Assembly: GCA_963667505.2 (NCBI GenBank)
Contig: OY763490.2
Coordinates: 868,001 to 932,000 of the forward strand
Origin: Aldehydirespirator sp963667505
GTDB lineage: Bacteria > Actinomycetota > Acidimicrobiia > Acidimicrobiales > Aldehydirespiratoraceae
DNA length: 64,000 nucleotides
Direction of reading: 5' to 3'
Shown: positions 33,656 through 41,895 of the stretch, piece by piece
How positions within the stretch are numbered: position 1 is the stretch's first letter
Layout of the letters: each line of letters starts with the position of its first letter
Notes under the pieces: model-generated
What the model was told of the DNA's origin: nothing
Databases searched by the model: none
What the model saw: only the letters and a program-made list of their open reading frames with translations
Program-made: the position numbers and the translations under genes

Positions 33656-34105
33656 ATGTCCGCCGAGCGCACCGCCGTGTACACCGACGGTGCCTGCCTG
33701 GGGAACCCGGGCCCGGGCGGCTGGGCGTGGGTCGTGCCCGGCGGCGCCTGGGCCTGCGGCGCAGAGCCGCGCACCACCAACCAGCGCATGGAACTGCGGG
33801 CCGTGCTTGAAGCGCTGGGGGAGTTCGCCGGGCCGGTAGAGGTATTCTCGGACTCCACCTACGTCGTCAACTGCTTCCGCGACCGCTGGTACGAGGGCTG
33901 GATGCGGAGGGGCTGGCGCAACTCCAACCGCAAGCCGGTAGCCAACCGCGACCTCTGGGAGCCTCTCCTCGAGCTGTACCTGCCTCGCAGCGCCGAGATC
34001 TCGTTCCGGTGGGTCAAGGGTCACTCCGGCGACGAGTGGAACGAGATCGCCGACCAGCTGGCCTCCGGCGCAGCCGCCGACCAGCGCTCCCGCCGCAGCC
34101 GCTAG
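33656..34105 (+). CDS. rnhA: Ribonuclease HI
   Basis: Cuts RNA in RNA-DNA hybrids. The protein has 149 residues from the ATG at 33656. Catalytic acidic residues are in VYTDGACLGNPG (D), RMELRAVLEAL (E), FSDSTYVV (D) and NEIADQLAS (D), and the basic WVKGHSGDEWNE segment is present. Translation upstream of this ATG would come from the repeat array and is rejected. It is divergent from aceE. Confidence 0.92.
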   Translation: MSAERTAVYTDGACLGNPGPGGWAWVVPGGAWACGAEPRTTNQRMELRAVLEALGEFAGPVEVFSDSTYVVNCFRDRWYEGWMRRGWRNSNRKPVANRDLWEPLLELYLPRSAEISFRWVKGHSGDEWNEIADQLASGAAADQRSRRSR

Positions 34106-34294
34106 CCCCCTGCCAGCCGGTCCAGCCCTGCCGTTCCGATGGGCGCTAGGCGGGGGTGAAGAGCCGCTCGCTTCTGCTCGGCGGGACGGTCCGGCTGGCC
34201 CGTCCCGAGACGTCCGGGAAGACGCAGTTCTCGAGGTTGTCGAGGCCCCTGCCAGTGGCCGGGAATGTGCGGGTATACCCGGTTGTGGGTGCTC

Positions 34295-34505
34295 GACCGC
34301 CTCAGCGAGCCGCCTGGGGTTTGCCGTCGACACCCGTCCCTCGGCCACCGTATCCCGTAGCCTCGGCATCTCCGCGATCGCTTGAGCCGTCTTGACCTGG
34401 CCGCGGGCCTCCTGCCGCGACAGTCCCGCAGCCGACGCCAGAACTTCGGCGCCGCCGTCACCGTGCCGATCGCGGCCCGCCACCGCGGCCGCGCCTGCGG
34501 CCTGG
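34295..34505 (-). pseudogene. Remnant of a DUF222/HNH endonuclease-type protein
   Basis: The minus strand encodes EVLASAAGLSRQEARGQVKT, AIAEMPRLRDTVAEGR and STANPRRLAEAVE, characteristic of the DUF222 (13E12-repeat) family that usually carries a C-terminal HNH nuclease. Both ends are missing and the frame then decays. These genes are mobile in actinobacteria. Confidence 0.65.
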
Positions 34506-34591
34506 AACGCCGAGTTGATCCCCGCAGCGCTGCCACGACAGCCGTGGCGGCGGAACCGCTCTGTGGGGCCTTGTTCCGGCTGGTGTGCCTG

Positions 34592-34903
34592 TCAGCAGTC
34601 CGCGAGGGCGTTGAGCGCGCCGCACATGCGCTGGAAGCCGTCTGGCGTCAGTGTTCCGAGGCGTGCCGTGAGAAGGGACTTCGGCACCACCGCGAGGTTG
34701 TCGAAAGCGGCGACGCTGTCGTGGTCGAGGCCCTCGTCAGGCCCGACGGAGAGGCATGTGGGGATGCGGCGCTCGGTGCTGCTGACTGGGGCGACCACCA
34801 CATCGTTCAGCGCGTCGATCGCCTGGTTGCGCGTGATTACCAGCACGGGTCGGGCCTTCCGGTTGGGTGCCTCGAGCAGCCACAGTTCGCCTTGGGCTAC
34901 CAC
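34592..34903 (-). CDS. mazF: MazF-like mRNA interferase toxin
   Basis: 103 residues of the MazF/PemK type: QGELWLLEAPNRKARPVLVI at the start, NDVVVAPVSSTERRIPTCLS with the usual central strand, and a family C-terminus ending LTPDGFQRMCGALNALADC. The GTG at 34903 starts inside the antitoxin gene (7-base overlap), which marks a coupled pair. MazF toxins cut single-stranded mRNA at short motifs. The longer frame from 35170 is out of register with the antitoxin and rejected. Confidence 0.82.
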   Translation of the reverse strand: MVAQGELWLLEAPNRKARPVLVITRNQAIDALNDVVVAPVSSTERRIPTCLSVGPDEGLDHDSVAAFDNLAVVPKSLLTARLGTLTPDGFQRMCGALNALADC

Positions 34904-35136
34904 GGCTCGGCTTCGGTCATTGCGATGGCGTTGGCCCTGGCTTGGGCATGGTCGGCCTCCGTCTGGGGGTGCTGCACGTAGTGGTCGGCGATCGCTTTGC
35001 CGACGTGGTGTCGCTTCAGCGCGTCGTCGTACCAGGTGACCGCCTGACGAATCACGTTCTCCCTGCTGGTGCCGACACCTTCGGACACGAGCCGGTCCAG
35101 GACGGCGAGCTCCTCGGCGTTGAACTGGGCGCTCAC
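34897..35136 (-). CDS. mazE: MazE-like ribbon-helix-helix antitoxin
   Basis: 79 residues from GTG 35136: SAQFNAEELAVLDRLVSEGV is followed by GTSRENVIRQAVTWY, a ribbon-helix-helix DNA-binding pattern. The tail ARANAIAMTEAEPW should wrap the toxin. A start at 35199 would add 21 basic residues and is also open. It precedes mazF with overlap and probably represses the AT-rich promoter upstream. Its tail is duplicated as a scrap at 3273-3314. Confidence 0.72.
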   Translation of the reverse strand: MSAQFNAEELAVLDRLVSEGVGTSRENVIRQAVTWYDDALKRHHVGKAIADHYVQHPQTEADHAQARANAIAMTEAEPW

Positions 35137-35269
35137 TGATCCTGGCGCGTCGGCCCGTCGGCGGTGCCACGCTCGAATGGTCTGGACGATCAGGGCCATG
35201 CGGTCACCTCATGATGCATCGGTCGGCCGGCGGTCTTGCACGCCGGCCGCGGGCAACTTCGGTCTGTCG

Positions 35270-35345
35270 GGATGCTGTGCGTTATACGAGCGATGCATAG
35301 TATATCGTTATATTTCAGATTGCAAACCTCAAATCTTCTGCGGGG
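35270..35345 (-). promoter_or_regulatory. AT-rich promoter region of mazEF
   Basis: A sharp AT-rich island in high-GC DNA (GTTATACGAGCG, TATATCGTTATATTTCAGAT). It lies 130-200 bases upstream of the antitoxin start and beside the 3' end of the epimerase gene. TTATATTTCAGATTG here resembles TTATATTTCATATTG at 48270-48284. Confidence 0.45.
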
Positions 35346-35368
35346 CGCTGGAGGCGCGTGGGGAGGCG

Positions 35369-36298
35369 TCAGCGGGTTAGTACGGCGGTTAGGGCGGTGG
35401 CTATGTCGGGGTGGTTGAAGGCGAAGCCGTTGTCCAACAGCGCGGTGGGCTGGACTCGGGCGCTGCTGTAGAGGAGGGCTTCGGTCAGCTCGCGGCCCAG
35501 CCTGGCCCAGAGGGCGGGCTTGGGGGTGGGCAGCAGCGTGGGGCGGCGCAGGGCTCGGCCCAGCGCTTTGGTTAGCTCCCGGTTGGTGACCGGCTCGGGG
35601 GCGGTGAGGTTGACCGGGCCCTCCAAGTCGGCGGTGAGCAGCCACATGAGCGCCTCGACCTCGTCATGGAGGGTGATCCAGCTCATCCACTGACGGCCGT
35701 CGCCGACGCGTCCGCCGAGGCCGAGACGGAAGAACGGCAGCATCTCGGCCAGGGCGCCGCCGGACCGGCTCAGCACCACGCCGGTGCGGGGATGGACGAC
35801 CCGGATGCCCGCAGTTCGGGCCGGGTTGGCGGCCGCCTCCCAGTCGCGGCACACCTGGGCCAGGAAGTCGTCGCCTGCGCTCGAAGACTCGTCCAGCGGT
35901 TCGTCGCTGCGGCTGCCGTAGTAGCCGATGGCCGATGCCGAGACCAGCACGCCCGGCGGCTTCGAGAGCCCGGCGAGCGCCTCGGCCAGCACGGTCGTGC
36001 CCAGGATCCGGCTGTCGGCGATGCGCTGCTTCTGCTCGGGCGACCAGCGCCGGGCCGCGATCGGCTCGCCGGCCAGGTGGAACACCGCGTCGAGACCCTC
36101 CAACCCCGCGGCGTCGATCTCGCCCGCGTCCGGGTCCCACCGCAGCGTCGTACGGTCCCCGGAGGTCGGCTCCCGACGGCTGTCGCCGGTCCGCACGACG
36201 GGAACGGCCCGATGCCCGGCCGCTTCCAACCGCTCGACCAGGGCCCGGCCGATCAGGCCGGTAGCGCCGGTGACCGCCACTCGCATCGTTGTTTCCAT
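35369..36298 (-). CDS. TIGR01777-type NAD(P)-dependent epimerase
   Basis: Extended SDR protein of 309 residues. The dinucleotide site VTGATGLIGRALVERLEAAG opens the protein, FHLAGEPIAARRW is the family signature, the catalytic tyrosine is in SASAIGYYG and the DUF1731 C-terminus LLPTPKPALWARLG to LLDNGFAFNHPDI is complete. Two starts fit (36298 or ATG 36286); the second sits just before the first strand. The substrate of this family is not established. The gene stands alone. Confidence 0.9.
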   Translation of the reverse strand: METTMRVAVTGATGLIGRALVERLEAAGHRAVPVVRTGDSRREPTSGDRTTLRWDPDAGEIDAAGLEGLDAVFHLAGEPIAARRWSPEQKQRIADSRILGTTVLAEALAGLSKPPGVLVSASAIGYYGSRSDEPLDESSSAGDDFLAQVCRDWEAAANPARTAGIRVVHPRTGVVLSRSGGALAEMLPFFRLGLGGRVGDGRQWMSWITLHDEVEALMWLLTADLEGPVNLTAPEPVTNRELTKALGRALRRPTLLPTPKPALWARLGRELTEALLYSSARVQPTALLDNGFAFNHPDIATALTAVLTR

Positions 36299-36394
36299 GG
36301 GCTTGGTCTACCATCGCCTATGGGTCGTCCGGCGGGCCGGGCGCGTCGACTCGACGGGTCGCCGCACGGGCGCTCCCAGAAGAGGAGCAGGCGA

Positions 36395-36700
36395 GTGGAA
36401 ATGGATTCGATTCCCCCGGACAAGCAGCCGGACGCCAAACGACGGCTGATCCCTCCGGGACTGGTGGCTGCGGTGCTGATCACAGTCGCGCTGATCTTCT
36501 TCGTTGTCCAGAATGACGACGAAGTGGCGTTCTCGTGGCTCTTCTTCGACATGACAGGCCCTCTGTGGGTGGTGATCGTCGTGGCCGCCCTCGCGGGCGC
36601 CGTGCTGAGCCAGGTCGTCGGCTTCGTCCGGCGACGGCGCCAGCGCCGCGCCGAGTCTCAGCCGAGCGGGCCAAGACGCTCGCCCCGTCGCCGACAGTGA
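36395..36700 (+). CDS. LapA (DUF1049) domain membrane protein
   Basis: 101 residues. After a short polar start come a helix (LIPPGLVAAVLITVALIFFVV), the conserved QNDDEVAFSWLFFD loop, and a second helix (LWVVIVVAALAGAVLSQVVGF) ending in a very basic tail RRRRQRR. This hairpin architecture is LapA/DUF1049. The GTG at 36395 lies 7 bases after GGAG; ATG 36401 is an alternative. In E. coli the relative LapA acts in envelope lipid regulation, but function here is unknown. Confidence 0.8.
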   Translation: MEMDSIPPDKQPDAKRRLIPPGLVAAVLITVALIFFVVQNDDEVAFSWLFFDMTGPLWVVIVVAALAGAVLSQVVGFVRRRRQRRAESQPSGPRRSPRRRQ

Positions 36701-36842
36701 GCCCTCTCGGCCGTAGCGAGAGGAGTTGGCGGGCGCCGGTGCCGACTGTCGCCCCATGACCGACAGTGATCCCGGATCCCGCTCAGCCTGATCAGGGCGG
36801 AGATGAGGCCGACGGCTGTTCACGGTCCGAGGCTGTCGGCGA

Positions 36843-36932
36843 ATGAGCACTCGCGCGCTGATCATCGCCGCCCTGCTGTGCGGACTGGCCATCCTGGTCG
36901 CCTCCGCGGTGCAGGTAGTCATCGCACTGTGA
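36843..36932 (+). CDS. 29-residue single-helix membrane peptide
   Basis: ATG 36843 to TGA 36932 encodes MSTRALIIAALLCGLAILVA and nine more residues, almost entirely one transmembrane helix. GC-rich third positions fit host codon use. The ribosome site is weak. It lies between the LapA-type protein and lpdA, in a 350-base gap otherwise empty. It may be a genuine small membrane protein or chance. Confidence 0.4.
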   Translation: MSTRALIIAALLCGLAILVASAVQVVIAL

Positions 36933-37047
36933 CCGGCCTGTCCCGCGCGCTGGCTCGGTGCCCGAGGCGAGTACGTCAGCCACCTCGGGCCGTCGCGGCT
37001 GTCAGTCGCGCTCGGTAGGGTCACCCGGCGGGCGTAGGAGGAAATCT

Positions 37048-38460
37048 GTGACCGACGCAATCCACGACGTGATCGTGATCGGCGGCGGCCCGGGCGGTTA
37101 TGCCGCGGCCCTGTACGGCGCGGCCGCGGGGCTCGATGTCGCCGTCGTCGAGAACGGCAAGCTCGGCGGCACCTGCCTGCATGTGGGCTGCATTCCCGCC
37201 AAAGAACTGCTCGAGGCCGCCTCGGTGTACCGGGCCGTGGCACACGCCGGCGAGTTCGGGGTGCTCGCGGGAGAGCCCGGCATCGACTGGTCGGCGGTGC
37301 TGAGCCGCAAGCAGAAGGTGATCGACCAGCTGACTGCCGGAGTGTCGTCGCTGCTGGGCCACCGCAAGGTGACCATCTACTCGGGCACCGGCGCCGTCGG
37401 CGGCCCGGGCAGCGTGACGGTGGCACCCGCGGATGGCGAGCCTCAGATCTCGCTGACCGGACGGTCGATAATCGTCGCGTCGGGATCGACGCCGCGGACG
37501 ATCCCGGGCTTCGAGGCGGACGGCAGGATCGTCGTCACCTCCGACGAGATCTTCTTCATTGACGGCCTACCGGCGAGCGCGGCGGTGATAGGCGGCGGTG
37601 CCATCGGCTGCGAGTTCGCGTCGTTGATGGGCGACCTCGGAGTGGAAGTGACCGTGCTCGAGGCCCTGCCCGACATCCTGACCGGCTGCGACGCCGACGT
37701 CGCCAAGGTCGTGCGGCGCTCGTTCCGCAAGCGAGGCATCCAGGTGCGCACCGGGGTCGCCGTCGGCGGCCACGAGCCCCGCGCCGACGGAACCGGGACG
37801 GTCGTCTCCTTCGACGGTGACCGCCGGCTGGACGTCGACCTGGTGGTGGTGGCGGTGGGCCGTCGGCCCCGCACCGAGGGCCTGGGCCTGGCCGAGGCGG
37901 GCGTGGCCGTCAGCGACCGCGGCTTCATCGAGGCCGACGGACGGTGCCGGACCTCGGCGCCGGGCATCTGGGCCGTGGGCGACGTGGTCGATACCCCCCA
38001 GTTGGCTCACACCGCTTTCGCGGAGGGAATGCTGGCGATCGGCGACATCCTCGGCGAGGATCCCGATCCGCTCGACCACGAGGGCACTCCGTGGTGCATC
38101 TACTGCCACCCAGAGGTGGCCTTCGCGGGCCACACCGAGGAGAGCGCCAAGGCGGCCGGCTACGAGGTGGTCACATCCGCCCACCGTCACATGGGCAACG
38201 GCCGGGCTCAGATATTGGGCGAGACGGACGGCTTGGTGAAGGTCATCGCCGAGAAGCGCGCCGACGGGACCGGCGGCCGCATTCTCGGAGTCCACATGGC
38301 CGGACCCTGGGTCACCGAGCAGCTCGGACAGGCGTATCTGGCGGTCAACTGGGAGGCGACCGTGTCCGAGGTCGCCCGGCTCATCCAACCCCATCCGACC
38401 TTGAGCGAGCTGTTCGGTGAGGCTGCGTTGTCGCTGACCGGCCGCTCGCTGCACGGCTGA
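37048..38460 (+). CDS. lpdA: Dihydrolipoyl dehydrogenase (E3)
   Basis: Flavoprotein of 470 residues that reoxidises the lipoyl group of 2-oxoacid dehydrogenases. FAD site IGGGPGGYAAALYGA, redox disulfide GGTCLHVGCIPAK, NAD site AVIGGGAIGCEFASLMGD, second FAD site GIWAVGDV and the C-terminal active-site HPTLSELFGEA are all present. The GTG at 37048 follows AGGAGGAAATCT, so the longer frame is rejected. It is followed by E2 and lipoate synthesis, a compact pyruvate dehydrogenase module. Confidence 0.95.
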   Translation: MTDAIHDVIVIGGGPGGYAAALYGAAAGLDVAVVENGKLGGTCLHVGCIPAKELLEAASVYRAVAHAGEFGVLAGEPGIDWSAVLSRKQKVIDQLTAGVSSLLGHRKVTIYSGTGAVGGPGSVTVAPADGEPQISLTGRSIIVASGSTPRTIPGFEADGRIVVTSDEIFFIDGLPASAAVIGGGAIGCEFASLMGDLGVEVTVLEALPDILTGCDADVAKVVRRSFRKRGIQVRTGVAVGGHEPRADGTGTVVSFDGDRRLDVDLVVVAVGRRPRTEGLGLAEAGVAVSDRGFIEADGRCRTSAPGIWAVGDVVDTPQLAHTAFAEGMLAIGDILGEDPDPLDHEGTPWCIYCHPEVAFAGHTEESAKAAGYEVVTSAHRHMGNGRAQILGETDGLVKVIAEKRADGTGGRILGVHMAGPWVTEQLGQAYLAVNWEATVSEVARLIQPHPTLSELFGEAALSLTGRSLHG

Positions 38461-38476
38461 CGGGCAGGGACCGACG

Positions 38477-38606
38477 ATGGCCGACTCAGACCGGCGGGGG
38501 CGCGACCATGGCTGATTCGAGCTTGCGGGCGACACGACGATGGCCGATTCGGACTGGCGGGTGACATGACGATGGCCGACACCGATTCTCGGGGGACATG
38601 ACCATG
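38477..38606 (+). repeat. 32 bp tandem repeat carrying copies of the E2 start region
   Basis: ATG-GC-GA sequences occur at 38477, 38508, 38540, 38572 and 38604, spaced 31, 32, 32 and 32 bases. The last is the start of the E2 gene. Each unit also holds GAC-CGG or GACTGGCGGG-like sequence. It looks like repeated duplication of a translation start segment. Confidence 0.8.
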
Positions 38607-40103
38607 GCCGACGTGACGATGCCGCAGCTAGGCGAGACCGTGACGGAGGGCACGGTCACCCGATGGTTCAAGCAGGTGGGCGACCAGGTGGCCTTGGACG
38701 AGGCCCTCTTCGAGGTCTCGACCGACAAGGTCGACACCGAGGTCCCCTCCCCGGTGGCGGGCGTCCTGTCGGAGATCCTCGCCAACGAGGGCGATGTGGT
38801 GGAGGTCGGCCAGATACTGGCCCGCGTCGGCGAGCCCGGTGCGGTGCCTGTCGAGCCGTCGGCCGCGGCCTCGCAGGGTCATGCTCCTGCGCCTCCGGCT
38901 GCGGTTCCCGAGTTCCCGCCCTCTGAACGTGGGCAGCCTTATTCGCCGCCTCCGACGGGGGGCCTGACCGTGCCCGCGGCCGGCGATCCCGTGGTCGCCG
39001 ATCCAGCGCCTGCCGATCCCGCGCCTGCCGATCCCGTGTCCGCGGTGCCGTCGGAGGCGTCGAGCGGTGCCGGAATAGTGCTGTCACCCGTCGTGCGGCG
39101 ACTGATAGCCGAGAGCGGCATCGATTTGTCCACGATCGTCGGAACAGGCCTGGGGGGCCGCATCACCCGCACCGACGTGGAGCAGGCGATCCGGGCTCGG
39201 GACTCGGCCCCGCCGGCAGCACCGGCCCGAGAGGAGCCGGGTGCCGCGCCTCCGCCGCCGGCCGCTCCTACTGAGTCCGCTCCCGCGGATCCGGCCCCCG
39301 ATACACCTGCGCCGTCCGGCGAGACCCGTCGGGCCCGACGCCGCGCCTCCAAACGCGCGGCGACAGCGGCCGCGCCGGTGGCGGGAAGCGGCGACAGCGT
39401 CGTGCCCCTCAACAACATCCGGCGCCGCACCGCCGACCACATGGTGATGTCGAAGCAGACCTCGCCCCACGTCCTCACCGCCATCGAGGTGGACTACGAG
39501 CGCGTGGAGAGAGTCCGCCGGGCCGTCCGGGAGGCCTGGAGGGCCGAGGAGGGATTCGGCCTCAGCTATCTGCCGTTCATCGCCCGGGCGGTGATCGACG
39601 CCCTACGCGAGTACCCGCACCTCAACGCCAGCTTCGGCGACGACGAACTGATCGTCCACGCCGCGGTGAACCTCGCGGTTGCCGTGGACATCGACTTCCA
39701 GGGCCTGCTGGCGCCGGTGGTGCAGGGAGCAGAGGGCAAGCGGCTCCGGCAGATCGCTCGTGACATCGTCGATCTCGCCGAGCGGGCCCGAAGCCGAAAG
39801 CTCGGCCTCGACGACCTGTCGGGCGGCACGTTCACCCTTACCAATGCCGGCCAGTACGGAACGATGATGCAGTTCCCCATCATCAACCAGCCTCAGGTCG
39901 CGATCCTCAGCACCGACGGCGTGTCCCGCAAGCCGGTTGTGGTCACCGACGCCGACGGCTACGAGTCGATCGCCATCCACTCCGTGGGCGTGCTGGCCAT
40001 GGCATGGGACCACCGGGCCTTCGACGGCGCCTACGCGGCGGCGTTCCTGCGGCGTGTCAAGGAGATCATCGAGACCCGCGACTGGGAGGCTGAGGTCCGC
40101 TGA
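38604..40103 (+). CDS. 2-oxoacid dehydrogenase E2 (dihydrolipoamide acyltransferase)
   Basis: Core of the pyruvate (possibly also 2-oxoglutarate) dehydrogenase complex. One lipoyl domain with the lipoylated lysine K42 in STDKVDTEVPSP, a long Pro/Ala linker with repeated ADPAP units, a peripheral-subunit-binding domain (VVRRLIAESGIDLSTIVGTG) and an acyltransferase domain ending in the catalytic AWDHRAFDGAYAAAF. ATG 38604 or 38598 can start it. The stop overlaps the proposed CTG start of the lipB-lipA gene. Actinobacterial homologues are named SucB or DlaT; the name cannot be fixed here. Confidence 0.9.
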   Translation: MADVTMPQLGETVTEGTVTRWFKQVGDQVALDEALFEVSTDKVDTEVPSPVAGVLSEILANEGDVVEVGQILARVGEPGAVPVEPSAAASQGHAPAPPAAVPEFPPSERGQPYSPPPTGGLTVPAAGDPVVADPAPADPAPADPVSAVPSEASSGAGIVLSPVVRRLIAESGIDLSTIVGTGLGGRITRTDVEQAIRARDSAPPAAPAREEPGAAPPPPAAPTESAPADPAPDTPAPSGETRRARRRASKRAATAAAPVAGSGDSVVPLNNIRRRTADHMVMSKQTSPHVLTAIEVDYERVERVRRAVREAWRAEEGFGLSYLPFIARAVIDALREYPHLNASFGDDELIVHAAVNLAVAVDIDFQGLLAPVVQGAEGKRLRQIARDIVDLAERARSRKLGLDDLSGGTFTLTNAGQYGTMMQFPIINQPQVAILSTDGVSRKPVVVTDADGYESIAIHSVGVLAMAWDHRAFDGAYAAAFLRRVKEIIETRDWEAEVR

Positions 40104-41872
40104 CCGCGTCCCTGGAGGCCGCGAGCCGGCCCACGCTGCGGATCCGCTGGCTCGGCCGTGTGGCCTATGACGATGCCCTGGTGCTGCAGCGCCGCCTGCA
40201 CGCTGGCTCTACCGACGATCACCTGCTGCTGCTCGAGCATCCCCATGTGGTGACGCTGGGCCGGCGCGGCCGCCGAGAGCACCTGCTGGTCGACGTCGAG
40301 GCACTGGGCGGCACGGTGGTGGAGACCGATCGGGGCGGCGAGGTGACCTACCACGGCCCCGGGCAGCTGGTGGGCTATCCGATCCTCACCGTCCCCGGCC
40401 GGCGCGGCGGCGGGATGGCTGACACCGCCGCCTATGTGAGCGGCGTCGAGCAGTTGTTGATCGACGTTCTCGCCGACTTGGGGCTAGCGGCGGGGCGGGT
40501 CGTGCGCCACACCGGGGTTTGGGTGGAGCCCGACGGTCCTCGGCCCCGCAAGATCGCGGCGATAGGCGTGAGGTTGTCGCGGGCCCGTTCCATGCACGGC
40601 TTCGCCCTCAACGTCGATCCCGACCTCGGCTGGTTCGGCCGGATCGTGCCCTGCGGGATCACCGGGCTGGGGGTCACGTCCCTGGCGACCGAGGGCATCG
40701 ACGCTTCGATGCGAGAGGTTGTTGACGCGGTGGCCCAGCGGGCGGCCGAGCGCTGGGGTGCCCACGGGCGCGTCGACCGGGCCAGCGTGGCCTACCGGGT
40801 CCCACCCACCGACATGGCCCAGTTCACCCGGGAGGCCCGAGTCGCAACGGTCGCGGCGGACGGCCCGGCCCGCGCCGCAGCCCTCGCGGCAGACGGCCCG
40901 GGCGGGTGTGCCGACGGTGGCGGCGCGGGCGACGACGGGTCATCGCCCCGGCTGCTGGGCCGGATGGCGGAGGCCCGCCTGCAGGGCGGCGACGACACCG
41001 GCGTCGTGCCGTACCGGTCGCGCAAGCCGGAATGGATGAGAGTCCCGCTGCGCACGGAATCCGCGTTCCGGCAGATCCGCTCCACCATGAGGGAGCTCGA
41101 CCTGGTGACCGTGTGCGAGGAGGCCGGCTGCCCCAACATCTCGGAGTGCTGGAACGACGGCACCGCCACCTTCATGATCCTGGGCGAGCGGTGCACCCGG
41201 GCCTGCGGCTTCTGCCTGGTGGACACCCGCCGGCCGGGCCCCGCCGACCCGGAGGAGCCCGCCCGGGTGGCCGAGGCCGCGGCCCGCATGGGCCTTGAGC
41301 ATGTGGTGGTGACGATGGTGGCCCGTGACGATCTGCCCGACGGCGGCGCCGCCGCGGTGGCCGCCACGGTGGCCGCTGTCCGGCGCCGGCTTCCGGGGGC
41401 ACGCGTCGAGACCCTCATCAGCGACCTGAAGGGCGACGCCGACGCCCTGAAGACGGTGTTCGATGCCCGTCCGGACGTGTTGAACCACAACATCGAGACC
41501 GTCGCCCGCCTTCAGCGGGCCGTGCGACCATCCGCGGGCTACGCGCTCAGCCTGTCGGTGCTGGCCCGGTCCGCCGACGCCGGTCTCACCACCAAGTCGT
41601 CGATCATCGTCGGCATGGGCGAGACCCACGACGAGGTGGTCCAGACCCTCGCGGATCTGCACGCCGTGGGCACGGACGTCGTGACCATCGGCCAGTATCT
41701 GCGGCCCAGCGCCCTCCACCTCCCGGTGGCCCGCTGGTGGGTGCCGGAGGCGTTCGAGAACTGGAAGAGGATCGGCGAGGCGATGGGCATAGGCCATGTG
41801 GAGGCCTCGCCGCTCACCCGCTCCAGCTACCACGCCCGCCAAGCGGCCGACGCGGTGGCCTCGCCCGCCTAG
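40100..41872 (+). CDS. lipB-lipA: Octanoyltransferase-lipoyl synthase fusion (LipB-LipA)
   Basis: One uninterrupted frame of 590 codons holds both lipoate enzymes. Residues about 12-235 are LipB (RGGEVTYHGPGQ at 78-89, lysine 151 in PRKIAAIGV, cysteine 185 in VPCGI), which moves octanoate from acyl carrier protein to E2. After a 65-residue Ala/Gly linker comes LipA with its auxiliary cluster cysteines (339, 344, 350 in CEEAGCPNISEC) and radical-SAM CTRACGFC (365, 369, 372), which inserts sulfur. Conserved LipB sequence (LRIRWLGRVAYDDAL) begins before the first GTG at 40160, so the start is probably CTG 40100 overlapping the E2 stop (CTGA). An internal ATG before LipA lacks a ribosome site. 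Confidence 0.88.
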   Translation: MTASLEAASRPTLRIRWLGRVAYDDALVLQRRLHAGSTDDHLLLLEHPHVVTLGRRGRREHLLVDVEALGGTVVETDRGGEVTYHGPGQLVGYPILTVPGRRGGGMADTAAYVSGVEQLLIDVLADLGLAAGRVVRHTGVWVEPDGPRPRKIAAIGVRLSRARSMHGFALNVDPDLGWFGRIVPCGITGLGVTSLATEGIDASMREVVDAVAQRAAERWGAHGRVDRASVAYRVPPTDMAQFTREARVATVAADGPARAAALAADGPGGCADGGGAGDDGSSPRLLGRMAEARLQGGDDTGVVPYRSRKPEWMRVPLRTESAFRQIRSTMRELDLVTVCEEAGCPNISECWNDGTATFMILGERCTRACGFCLVDTRRPGPADPEEPARVAEAAARMGLEHVVVTMVARDDLPDGGAAAVAATVAAVRRRLPGARVETLISDLKGDADALKTVFDARPDVLNHNIETVARLQRAVRPSAGYALSLSVLARSADAGLTTKSSIIVGMGETHDEVVQTLADLHAVGTDVVTIGQYLRPSALHLPVARWWVPEAFENWKRIGEAMGIGHVEASPLTRSSYHARQAADAVASPA

Positions 41873-41895
41873 CTCTGGCTGCGGGGCTGGGCCCG

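Noticed and set aside
38477..38606. 32-base periodicity that could suggest a CRISPR array
   Set aside because: The whole unit is repeated with no unique spacers, and it ends exactly at the E2 start codon; it is a tandem duplication.
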